DNA from: Candidatus Fermentibacterota bacterium
GTDB taxonomy: Bacteria > Fermentibacterota > Fermentibacteria > Fermentibacterales > JCC-6
NCBI GenBank assembly: GCA_003646025.1
Contig: QNDR01000011.1
Location: forward strand, 1-42,653
Reading direction: 5' to 3'
DNA length: 42,653 nt
Numbering within the stretch: the stretch's first letter is position 1; the number at the start of each line of letters is the position of its first letter. This document shows positions 25,910 to 33,873 of this stretch, in pieces. The notes beneath the pieces are model-generated. The model saw nothing but the letters and a program-made list of their open reading frames with translations. It made no database searches and had not been told where the DNA came from. The translations under genes were made by a program, and so were the position numbers.

Positions 25910-27101
25910 TTTATCTGAGAGCAAATACAGAGGCTTTAAGGCAGACAGATCCAAGTATCCGGAAATGGAAAACGGGAAACCTGTGATCGATCTGGAGTCG
26001 CACAGGTACACAAAGCTCTGGCAGGGGCCACAGCATCCCGGTGTAACCGGTAACATGGCCGTTGAACTTATCGTAAATGGAGATGAAATCGTTTCTGCGA
26101 AAACTCATGTCGGTTACCTGCACCGTGCATTCGAGAAGCTTATGGAAAGAAGAAGGTACATCCAGTGTTTTCCCCTTGTCTGCCGTATCTGTGTGCCCGA
26201 ACCGGACACCAACGAGTACTGCGTATCCGCGGCGATGGAAGACCTCGCAGGAATAACGGTTCCTGAAAGGGCTCTGTGGCTTCGTACTCTGAACCTCGAG
26301 ATGTCGCGGATCGGCAGTTATCTCATGTGGCTTGGTGGTCAAGCCGGTTCTCTGGGTATGGGTGCCGTCGGGCAGTGGACTATTGGAATGCGTGACTTCT
26401 GGCTGGATCTGTTTGAAGAGATGACAGGCGGCAGGGTTTACCACATGTACATGATTCCAGGCGGAGTGAGAAAGACTCTTCCGGATGGTTTCCGCGATAG
26501 AGCCAGAGGGCTGATAGTTCGCACCAGAAAATTGCTGTATGATGTGGAGAACACTTTCCTTTCAAACGCTATTATCAAGTCGAGGCTCCAGGGGCTGGGA
26601 GTGATCACTACTGAGATGGTTGACGAATTTGGAATTGTGGGTCCTATCGCCCGGGCTACAGGCAGAGAGTGCGACATCAGAATTAATAATCCCTATGTGA
26701 AGTACGGGGAGCTGGATGTAAAAATGCTTACTTCCACCGTGGGAGATGCTTACGCCAGAGCCGAACTAAGATACAGGGATCTTCACCAGAGTCTCGACCT
26801 TGTAACTGAAATACTGAACAGAATACCTGAAGACGGTCCGATCCAGGCTGATATGCCCAATCTTCTTAACTGGAAGATACCTGCGGGGCAAACCTATGTT
26901 AAAGCGGAGTCAACCCGTGGAGAACATGGGTTCTATATGGTTTCTGACGGGTCGGGAAAACCAAGAAGAGTGTTTGCAAGAGGTGCCAGTTATACCCATG
27001 CAATATCACTTCTTGAAGAACTGGCAGTGAACATCAGTATTTCCGACCTTGCCGGGCTGATGGTTTCTCTGCACACCTGTCCACCGGAAATTGAGAGGTG
27101 A
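25902..27101 (+). CDS. NuoD/MbxL-like subunit lacking a full [NiFe] site
   Basis: 399 aa from ATG 25902, 5 nt after AGGAG. The core motifs VGYLHRAFEKLMERR and the N-terminal pair C94-R-I-C97 are present, but the C-terminal DPCxxCxxH of hydrogenases is replaced by SLHTC393PPEIER with one cysteine. With only half of the nickel ligands it cannot bind a normal Ni-Fe centre, as in Mbx/Mbs and energy-converting-hydrogenase-related complexes. The acceptor reduced at this site is not evident from sequence; polysulfide is the precedent for archaeal Mbs. Confidence 0.9.
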   Translation: MSNLSESKYRGFKADRSKYPEMENGKPVIDLESHRYTKLWQGPQHPGVTGNMAVELIVNGDEIVSAKTHVGYLHRAFEKLMERRRYIQCFPLVCRICVPEPDTNEYCVSAAMEDLAGITVPERALWLRTLNLEMSRIGSYLMWLGGQAGSLGMGAVGQWTIGMRDFWLDLFEEMTGGRVYHMYMIPGGVRKTLPDGFRDRARGLIVRTRKLLYDVENTFLSNAIIKSRLQGLGVITTEMVDEFGIVGPIARATGRECDIRINNPYVKYGELDVKMLTSTVGDAYARAELRYRDLHQSLDLVTEILNRIPEDGPIQADMPNLLNWKIPAGQTYVKAESTRGEHGFYMVSDGSGKPRRVFARGASYTHAISLLEELAVNISISDLAGLMVSLHTCPPEIER

Positions 27102-27105
27102 AAAA

Positions 27106-28905
27106 ATGAAACTCAAAGATGTACTATCACCTTTAAGAGTATGGGAAAGGGCTGCTAAAAAGCCCATGACCATCAAAGACCCCATTAACGAAAGACCCGG
27201 TGCAGCAAACTACAGAGGATTTCACAAGAACGATTTCAGTAAATGCATAGGGTGCGGTACATGTGAGGAAATCTGCCAGAACGATGCCATTGACCTCGTC
27301 CCTGTAGAAGGCCAGGAGACTGTTGAAGGAGACAGCGGACTGAGGCCGATGATCGACTATGGACGGTGCTGCTGGTGTGCTCTGTGTGTTGATGTTTGCC
27401 CTACAGGGGCACTCACAATGTCCAATGATTACACGTGGATTGCAGACAATCCGGAAGACTACAGGTTTGTTCCTGGAGCTGATAAAACAAAATGGCAGGA
27501 GTCCGAGAAAGGCTATACCAGATCACCGGATATACAGATAATCGACTACGACCGTGTGGATATGCAGGAACTGAAACCTGAAGAACGCGACAAGTCGTTC
27601 ATTGAGATAGTCAAGGGATACAACAAAGAGCAGGCGATGAAAGAGGCGGAAAGATGCCTTGAATGCGGTTTGTGCATTGCCACATGCCCTGCTCATATGG
27701 ACATTCCCGGTTACATCGCCGCAATCAGAGATGACGATCTGGACAATGCCCTTAGAATACTGTACGAAACAAACCCCATGCCTGAGATCTGCGGCCGTAT
27801 CTGTACGCACAAGTGTGAGACTGCGTGTGCCCTTCACAACAACGGAGACCCACTGGCTATCAGATGGCTGAAGAGGTACATCGTAGATCAGGTTCCTGCA
27901 GACAAGTACAGTGAAATTCTGGGAACGGATCATCTGGAAGATGAGGTTCTGAACAGAAAAGTTGCCATTATCGGAGCCGGTCCCGCCGGGCTGTCCGCAG
28001 CTTACTATCTTGCCATAATGGGTTACAAAACAAAGGTGTATGAAGCCCTCCCGGGCCCTGGAGGTATGGCCAGGTACGGTATTCCTGAATACAGGCTGCC
28101 CTACGACCAGATCGACAAGGACATAGACTACATCAGGTCACTGGGTGTTGAGATTCAGTTCAATACCCGTGTGGGTACAGATATCACACTTGAAGAACTG
28201 CATAGCAGCTACGATGCCGTGTTTGCGGGAACCGGTCTTCACCTTGGCAGAAGTACAAGAGTTCCAGGCAGCGACAACAAGAGAGTTTATTTTGCAACTG
28301 ATCTTCTTCGTGAAGTAACTCTTGGCAACGAGATTGATGTTGCGAAAAACATCGTTGTTATTGGCGGAGGTAATGTGGCAATGGATATCACCAGAACCCT
28401 TGCCAGACTGCAGAATCAGAAGTACGGGAAAGTTCAGATTCTCACAACATGCCTTGAAACAGAAGACATCATGCCTGCGGATGTTGAAGAAATTGTTGAA
28501 GCAAGAGAGGAAAAAGCCGTTATCGATCCTGGCTGGGGTCCCAAAGAGATAGAGATCCGGGACGGGGAAGTGTACGGCCTTCATGTGGTGAAGTGTCTTT
28601 CCGTGTTTGATGAGAACGGCAGATTCAGCCCGAAATTTGATGAGGAGCAGAAGAAATTCTTCAAAGCAGATATGGTTGTTGAATCCATCGGACAGGGCAT
28701 GGATCTTTCCTATCTTTCCGAAAACATCAAATCGAATTTGAAGTTCACCCCAAGAGGTAGAATTGAAGTTGATGACAACTTCCAGTCCAGCCTCCAGTGG
28801 CTTTTCGTCGGTGGAGACATCATACAGGGTCCCGATGTGATACACGGAATTGCAAACGGTTACATCGCCGCAAAGGGAATAGACACCTATCTCAACCGGA
28901 AATAG
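27106..28905 (+). CDS. MbxN (NuoI-like)-NfnL/GltD-like fusion flavoprotein
   Basis: 599 aa from ATG 27106, 5 nt after GAGAGGTG. The N-terminal ~105 residues form a NuoI/MbxN module with two [4Fe-4S] sites (C47, C50, C53, C57; C88/89, C91, C94, C98). A linker leads to an NfnL/GltD-like part: cluster ligands C184-C187-C190-C194 and C229-C233-C237-C241, FAD motif GAGPAG (290-295) and a second Rossmann motif GGGN (420-423). The segment after it (LTTCLETEDIMP, 446-457) lacks the arginine pair that usually binds NADP. It probably feeds electrons between a pyridine nucleotide or ferredoxin and the ion-pumping complex. Confidence 0.9.
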   Translation: MKLKDVLSPLRVWERAAKKPMTIKDPINERPGAANYRGFHKNDFSKCIGCGTCEEICQNDAIDLVPVEGQETVEGDSGLRPMIDYGRCCWCALCVDVCPTGALTMSNDYTWIADNPEDYRFVPGADKTKWQESEKGYTRSPDIQIIDYDRVDMQELKPEERDKSFIEIVKGYNKEQAMKEAERCLECGLCIATCPAHMDIPGYIAAIRDDDLDNALRILYETNPMPEICGRICTHKCETACALHNNGDPLAIRWLKRYIVDQVPADKYSEILGTDHLEDEVLNRKVAIIGAGPAGLSAAYYLAIMGYKTKVYEALPGPGGMARYGIPEYRLPYDQIDKDIDYIRSLGVEIQFNTRVGTDITLEELHSSYDAVFAGTGLHLGRSTRVPGSDNKRVYFATDLLREVTLGNEIDVAKNIVVIGGGNVAMDITRTLARLQNQKYGKVQILTTCLETEDIMPADVEEIVEAREEKAVIDPGWGPKEIEIRDGEVYGLHVVKCLSVFDENGRFSPKFDEEQKKFFKADMVVESIGQGMDLSYLSENIKSNLKFTPRGRIEVDDNFQSSLQWLFVGGDIIQGPDVIHGIANGYIAAKGIDTYLNRK

Positions 28906-28913
28906 TTTCTGAT

Positions 28914-28943
28914 ACCCGCCTGGGCGTAACAGTTCAGGCGGGT
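28914..28943 (+). terminator. Strong hairpin after the mbx-like operon
   Basis: Perfect 9-bp stem ACCCGCCTG (28914-28922) / CAGGCGGGT (28935-28943) with a 12-nt loop, 9 nt after the stop codon. The following bases are only weakly T-rich, so it is a probable terminator or 3'-end stabiliser. Confidence 0.55.
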
Positions 28944-28970
28944 CAGTTTACAAAAACAGGCAGCTATCAA

Positions 28971-28999
28971 TTGACAGGAATGATAATCTTCAATAAGGT
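28971..28999 (+). promoter_or_regulatory. Possible promoter of the lipoprotein gene
   Basis: TTGACA (28971-28976), 17 nt, then TAAGGT (28994-28999), a weak -10. It sits between the operon-ending hairpin and the lipoprotein start. Confidence 0.4.
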
Positions 29000-29042
29000 T
29001 ACTGCTGTGGTGTTTCCACACAGTTTCATCAGGGAGGTTGAT

Positions 29043-29849
29043 ATGTGCAGGGTATTGATTCTGTCAGTTTGCAGTTTGTCGTTTCTTCTGATATCTGCAT
29101 GTAACAAATCCACAGGTCCTTCAGTTGAACTGCCTGAAGGGATGGAAGTTGTGTCTATTTCTTCAGGTTCTTTTTAGATGGGTGCCCCGGAAGGTGAAGC
29201 CGGCTCGAACAGCGACGAACGACCGGTTCATGCTGTAGCCTTTGAGTATTCATTTCAAATAATGACAACTAAGGTTACACAGGGGATGTGGGAAGAACTC
29301 ATGGGCAGCAACCCCGCTGCAGATAATGGTGTCGGTTCTGATTATCCGGTTTACAATGTATCCTGGCAGGATTGTCAGGAGTTTGTTGCCGGGATGAATC
29401 AACTTGATCCGGAATATGCATATCGATTACCCACAGAGGCGGAATGGGAGTACTGCTGCCGTGGAACATCATTCACAAGACACTACTGGGGTGATGATCT
29501 TCAGGGTCTTTTGATCCTGAACAGTGCATGGTATAAATACAACTCCGGGGCAGAGACTCATCCGGTTGCTCAGAAGAACCCTAATGCATGGGGTCTGTAT
29601 GACATGAGCGGGAATGTATATGAATGGTGTCAGGACTGCTCTCATTTCAATTACCTGGGGGTTCCTTCAGACGGCAGTGCCTGGGAGAATCCAGCTGCTT
29701 CTGACCGCGTAATCCGCGGAGGCAGCTGGGATACGGAACCGGAAGGTTGTCGCCCGGCACTCCGCAATCCATCTAATCCTGATTCCGGGAGAAGTACTGT
29801 TGGTCTTCGCCTAAAGGTAAACTTCAAATGTCCTTTGCAGGCCGGCTGA
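29043..29849 (+). pseudogene. FGE-sulfatase-domain lipoprotein with in-frame TAG
   Basis: ATG 29043 has a GGGAGG-type RBS and a lipoprotein signal ending LISAC. The frame runs 44 codons to a TAG at 29175-29177, then continues without a break for another 223 codons. The TAG falls exactly in the family motif 'G-x-F-x-M-G' (SGSF-stop-MGAP). The rest is a normal formylglycine-generating-enzyme-like (SUMF1) domain: PVYNVSWQDCQEF, YRLPTEAEWEYCCRG, DMSGNVYEWCQD and RVIRGGSWD. CAG would restore the common 'FQMG', so a nonsense mutation or base error is the simplest reading. TAG ends several neighbouring genes, which argues against general recoding. Confidence 0.8.
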
Positions 29850-29864
29850 GTTTTCTGGCATAAT
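29835..29864 (+). promoter_or_regulatory. Probable promoter of ppnP-tldD-tldE
   Basis: TTGCAG (29835-29840), an 18-nt spacer and CATAAT (29859-29864), overlapping the end of the preceding gene. It would give a leader of about 30 nt before ppnP. Confidence 0.5.
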
Positions 29865-29902
29865 ATGGACAGAGGATAGCTAACTTTGCGAGGAGTGATT
29901 TT

Positions 29903-30214
29903 ATGAGTCAGTTTGACAATGTGACCGTGATAAGAGAGGCGAATTTCTACTTTGAAGGTAAAGTTTCCAGCAGAACTGTGGTTTTTCCCGACGGGTCGAA
30001 GAAAACGCTGGGAGTAATGCTTCCCGGTGAATACACATTCAATACCAGTTCCCATGAAACCATGGAGATACTTGCAGGAGAGCTTGATGTCGTTCTTCCA
30101 GAAGCAGATTCGGCAGTTTCAGTAAGCGGTGGGGAAACATTTGAAGTAGCTGCAGATACATCGTTTACGGTAACAGTAAAGGCAGTAACCGACTACTGCT
30201 GTTCTTACTCTTAG
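29903..30214 (+). CDS. ppnP: Pyrimidine/purine nucleoside phosphorylase PpnP
   Basis: 103 aa, a single cupin-like domain of the PpnP (formerly DUF1255) family. Family blocks TVVFPDGSKKTLGVMLPGEYTF, ETMEILAGELDV and SGGETFEVAADTSFTV are clear. The family phosphorolyses a range of nucleosides to base and pentose-1-phosphate. A GAGGAG RBS precedes the ATG. It lies 14 nt upstream of tldD and may be co-transcribed. Confidence 0.9.
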   Translation: MSQFDNVTVIREANFYFEGKVSSRTVVFPDGSKKTLGVMLPGEYTFNTSSHETMEILAGELDVVLPEADSAVSVSGGETFEVAADTSFTVTVKAVTDYCCSYS

Positions 30215-30228
30215 GAACAGGGGGAGCA

Positions 30229-31608
30229 ATGGAGCGAAACATCCTGCGGAAGTACGCGAATCTGTTTAGCGGTTACACTGAACTGCGCCTGCAGGAAAAC
30301 CGGACAAGCAGAATCTCAGTAGTTGACGGAACTGTAATGGGAAATAGCAGCAGCTCAGAAAGCGGCGTCAGTGCCAGGAGCTACAAAGGCGGTTCGTGGG
30401 GTTTTGCTTCCAGTCCGGAGACAGACAGCGAGGCCATAGAGCATGTTATAGAAGCAGCTACAGAGAACGCCGTTTTCCTCGACAGTCATCTTGAAAAAGC
30501 TATGCGGCAGCTGCCTGTGAGCAGTGCTGAAGGTACATGGGATTACTCTACGAAAAGGTCAGTCGTTTCCAGGAAAGACAAGATAGATTTTGCCAGGGAA
30601 GTAGACTCCTATATTTCGCAGAAGTTCAGAAAATTGTCTACCAGAACAGTTGTAATCCACAACCTGGATATGGAAAAGCAGCTGATTACCTCTACCGGCT
30701 CAAATGCTTACTCAATGGTTCCAAGATCCATCATGTATGCCATGCTGACGGTTGATACACAAGATGGTCCTGTACAGCTTTACGAGGCAATCGGCGGACT
30801 TGGACAGTTCGAGGATGTCTTTGCCAGGCCGTCTGACTACTACAGTCGGATTGATTCACTGTATGAACACCTTCTACGGAAAGCGGAAGGTGTGTTTCCG
30901 GAACCGGGGATCAGCCAGTGTATTCTGGATGCAGATATTGCAGGAATACTTGCCCATGAGGCAATTGGTCATACAACCGAGGCAGACATTGTTCGCGGAG
31001 GGTCTGTTGCGGCGGACTACATGGATCAGACTGTGGCCAGCCCTCTTGTTACACTTGTGGATTTTGCCCATACTGCCATGGGGAAGACCTGTCCGGTTCC
31101 CGTTCACATCGATGACGAGGGAACTCCTGCAGAGGATGTAACGATAATCAGAGACGGTGTTCTGAAAAGCTACATGCACAACAGAGAATCTGCCATGGAG
31201 TTCGGTGTAACACCAACAGGAAATGCAAGAGGATACAGTTTCAGCGATGAGCCTATTATCAGAATGCGCAACACTGCCTTTCTTCCCGGAACATCAAGTC
31301 TCGAAGAGATGATACAGTCTGTGGACAACGGTTACTACCTGATAAAGTCCAGCAACGGCCAGGCTGACTCCACCAGCGAGTTCATGTTTGGTGTTACTCT
31401 TGGATACGAGATCAAAAACGGGAAACTGGGAAGAGCACTCAAGGATACAACCATTTCAGGTGTGGCGTTTGATATGCTTAAAACTGTAACAGCTGTTTCC
31501 GGTGAGATGTCATGGAACAACGCAGGGATGTGCGGCAAGAAGCAGATGATACCTGTTGGAATGGGTGGTCCTGCCATAAAATGCATGATAAATATTGGAG
31601 GCAGATAA
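30229..31608 (+). CDS. tldD: TldD-type metalloprotease
   Basis: 459 aa. The zinc motif H243-E-A-I-G-H248 (HExxxH) and the following TTEAD are the TldD catalytic signature, and the C-terminus GKKQMIPVGMGGPAIKC supplies the conserved third-ligand region. TldD forms a heterodimer with TldE that degrades unfolded peptides and matures some ribosomal peptides in other bacteria. The partner gene starts on the last base of this gene. No peptide precursor is seen nearby. Confidence 0.93.
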   Translation: MERNILRKYANLFSGYTELRLQENRTSRISVVDGTVMGNSSSSESGVSARSYKGGSWGFASSPETDSEAIEHVIEAATENAVFLDSHLEKAMRQLPVSSAEGTWDYSTKRSVVSRKDKIDFAREVDSYISQKFRKLSTRTVVIHNLDMEKQLITSTGSNAYSMVPRSIMYAMLTVDTQDGPVQLYEAIGGLGQFEDVFARPSDYYSRIDSLYEHLLRKAEGVFPEPGISQCILDADIAGILAHEAIGHTTEADIVRGGSVAADYMDQTVASPLVTLVDFAHTAMGKTCPVPVHIDDEGTPAEDVTIIRDGVLKSYMHNRESAMEFGVTPTGNARGYSFSDEPIIRMRNTAFLPGTSSLEEMIQSVDNGYYLIKSSNGQADSTSEFMFGVTLGYEIKNGKLGRALKDTTISGVAFDMLKTVTAVSGEMSWNNAGMCGKKQMIPVGMGGPAIKCMINIGGR

Positions 31609-32903
31609 TGTCCGGTATGAACAAGGTGTCAAAGCTTTACATTGAAGCTGTTCTGGAATCCGGCATACAAAAGGCACAGAGCAACCTGCTGTTTACAAGA
31701 AAAACCGAGCTGAATGCTGAATCGGGAAATATATCGCTGCTTAGAACAACAGAGGATGTCAGTCTTTCACTCACAGGCATTACAGAAGGCAGGAAGGGCT
31801 CGGTTTCCATAAACAAAACCGACAGAAATTCCATTGAAAAATCCATTGCCGAACTGGTTGAAATAATAGATGCAGGTCAGGCAGACCCGGCGAATGAGAT
31901 AGCGGAGTTTCAGCAGTCGGAAGAATTCAGCAGGGGTTCTGAAGAACCGGACATGGATCTGATGTACACAAGGCTGAATGCATTTCTCCAGCGCAGCAGT
32001 TCCAGATATCCGAACCTGCTGCTGGAGCAGGTTATCCTGGACCATACTGCTCGGTACAGATTCTTCAACAACAGCAACGGTGTCGATTTCACATCTATGC
32101 GTGGTGCCTACAATTTGATGGTGATGTTCACAAGCAAAGACGGCTCGAACACATCTTCTTTCAACTATGCTGCAGTGTCTTTTCCAGATCTTTCAGAGGA
32201 GCTGCACCTGGCGGGGGGACTGGACAGACTGATGCAACAGTCAACCGAACAGACTGAAACACAGATGATTGAAGGCAGTTTTGTGGGAGATGTAATTATT
32301 ACTCCCGAGTGTATGGGCGGTTTCGTTCACACACTTACAGGTTATCTTGGTGATCATTCGCTTGTGACACAGGTGTCCATCTACAAAGATATGCTTGGAG
32401 AGATTATTGCCGATGAACGGTTGAGTCTTCATTCCAGACCTGTTTCGGATGAATTGGCCGGAGGATACTTTTTTACATCAGACGGGTTCAAAGCCGGGAA
32501 CAGCACAATCATTGACAGGGGAGTGCTGAAGACATTCCTTCTCAGTCTTTATGGCTCTCTGAAAACCGGCGGTTCAAGAGCGGTGAATTCAGGTGGGAAC
32601 TACATGATTGATCCCGGCGATACGGACTTCAGTGAAATGGTGAAATCCGTTAAGAAAGGTATTCTGCTTTGCCGTTTCTCAGGTGGAAACCCAAGCAGCA
32701 GCGGAGAGTTTTCCGGAGTAGCCAAGAACAGCTACTACATTGAAAACGGAGTAGTAAAATATCCTGTTTCCGAAACAATGATAGCAGGTAACATCAAAGA
32801 CCTGCTGAATTCTGTAAAACATATTTCAAAGCAGACGGTTAACGACGGCAACAGTGTATTCCCGTGGATAACTTTCAGTGGAGTAACAGTTTCCGGTAAA
32901 TAA
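31608..32903 (+). CDS. tldE: TldE/PmbA-type partner protease
   Basis: 431 aa from ATG 31608, overlapping the tldD stop by one base; the longer frame inside tldD is rejected. It has the TldE fold markers (FFNNSNGVDFTSMRGAYNLMV, SFVGDVIITPECMGGFVHTL, TSDGFKAGNSTIIDRGVLKTFL) and no HExxxH, as expected for the non-catalytic subunit. It should form a heterodimer with TldD. Ends in FSGVTVSGK. Confidence 0.92.
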   Translation: MSGMNKVSKLYIEAVLESGIQKAQSNLLFTRKTELNAESGNISLLRTTEDVSLSLTGITEGRKGSVSINKTDRNSIEKSIAELVEIIDAGQADPANEIAEFQQSEEFSRGSEEPDMDLMYTRLNAFLQRSSSRYPNLLLEQVILDHTARYRFFNNSNGVDFTSMRGAYNLMVMFTSKDGSNTSSFNYAAVSFPDLSEELHLAGGLDRLMQQSTEQTETQMIEGSFVGDVIITPECMGGFVHTLTGYLGDHSLVTQVSIYKDMLGEIIADERLSLHSRPVSDELAGGYFFTSDGFKAGNSTIIDRGVLKTFLLSLYGSLKTGGSRAVNSGGNYMIDPGDTDFSEMVKSVKKGILLCRFSGGNPSSSGEFSGVAKNSYYIENGVVKYPVSETMIAGNIKDLLNSVKHISKQTVNDGNSVFPWITFSGVTVSGK

Positions 32904-32919
32904 GGAGAACATAGTTACA

Positions 32920-33873
32920 GTGAGATTTGTGTTTCTTGTTCTTACCGTTGTTACAGGTTCGTTTGCTCTGCAGTCATGCTGGGACGGTGTAGGTCGTGTT
33001 GTGGCTGTTGGGGATGTACACGGTGACTACGGTCAGTTTATAAAGATACTGGAAGCTGCCGGTCTGGTGGATGACAGCATGAACTGGACAGGGGGCAAGA
33101 CGCACCTTGTTCAGATAGGTGATGTCCTCGACAGGAGCCCTGATTCCAGGGCGGTAATGGATCTTCTGATATCTCTGGAACAGCAGGCTCCTCTTTACGG
33201 AGGATACGTCCACTGTCTTCTGGGTAACCACGAAATAATGCTTATGAAGACTGATCTCAGGTATGTGCATCCCGGCGAGATTGAATCCTATGGTGGGCTA
33301 AAAGAGATGGTCAGGGCTTTGCGACCGACCGGTGAGTACGGCAGCTGGCTGGCCGGGCACAACACGGTTATCAGAATAAACAATGCTCTGTTTGTACATG
33401 CCGGGATTTCGGCTGATTTTTCAGGTTTTACTGCGGATTCAATAAACAGCATGGTCAGAAGAGAAATCAGTAACAACTTGTCAAACCCTTCCGGGGTGCT
33501 TTCCTCGACAGGCCCGGTGTGGTACAGGGGGCTTGCCCTTGACAGGGGCAGCGATGTTCAACGGGCTCTGGAGGAGACTCTTTCTGTTAACTCTGCTGAT
33601 ATCATAGTGATAGGGCACACTGTAACAATTGAAGGAATCACAGCGCGGTTCAGCGGCAGAGTTGTTATGATAGACGCAGGAATGTCGGATTGTTACGGAG
33701 GTACTGCCCAGTACCTGGAGCTTGACAGCAAAGGATACAAGGTGTGTTTTCCATCTCGTCCGCAGGGCGCTGCTGTTCAGTGTCGATTCTCGGACAAGTT
33801 CCCCGACTTCCAACTCGCAAGTTGGCTTTCTGCTGCTCTGTATCCTTCCGCAATAATTTCCTCTGCACGGTAA
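32920..33873 (+). CDS. Exported calcineurin-like metallophosphatase
   Basis: 317 aa from GTG 32920, about 12 nt after AAGGAG. A short hydrophobic N-terminus (about 1-18) ending near C20 suggests export, possibly as a lipoprotein. The metallophosphatase motifs are complete: GDVHGD (31-36), GDVLDR (67-72), GNHE (102-105), a later GHT and a final D-A-G-M. The layout resembles Shewanella-like protein phosphatases. The substrate is unknown. Its last 97 bases overlap the end of the minus-strand patatin gene. Confidence 0.88.
   Translation: MRFVFLVLTVVTGSFALQSCWDGVGRVVAVGDVHGDYGQFIKILEAAGLVDDSMNWTGGKTHLVQIGDVLDRSPDSRAVMDLLISLEQQAPLYGGYVHCLLGNHEIMLMKTDLRYVHPGEIESYGGLKEMVRALRPTGEYGSWLAGHNTVIRINNALFVHAGISADFSGFTADSINSMVRREISNNLSNPSGVLSSTGPVWYRGLALDRGSDVQRALEETLSVNSADIIVIGHTVTIEGITARFSGRVVMIDAGMSDCYGGTAQYLELDSKGYKVCFPSRPQGAAVQCRFSDKFPDFQLASWLSAALYPSAIISSAR

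Noticed and set aside
25902-27101. Calling the NuoD-like subunit a membrane-bound hydrogenase
   Set aside because: The C-terminal DPCxxCxxH nickel site is missing and the gene order fits mbx rather than mbh.
28138-28845. 235-aa minus-strand frame
   Set aside because: Antisense to the NfnL-like module, no RBS, no domain.
29175-29177. Pyrrolysine or general TAG recoding
   Set aside because: Six or more well-supported genes in the window end in TAG (for example at 1015, 2533, 3002, 25338 and 28905), and nothing pyl-like is seen; kept only as a minor alternative.
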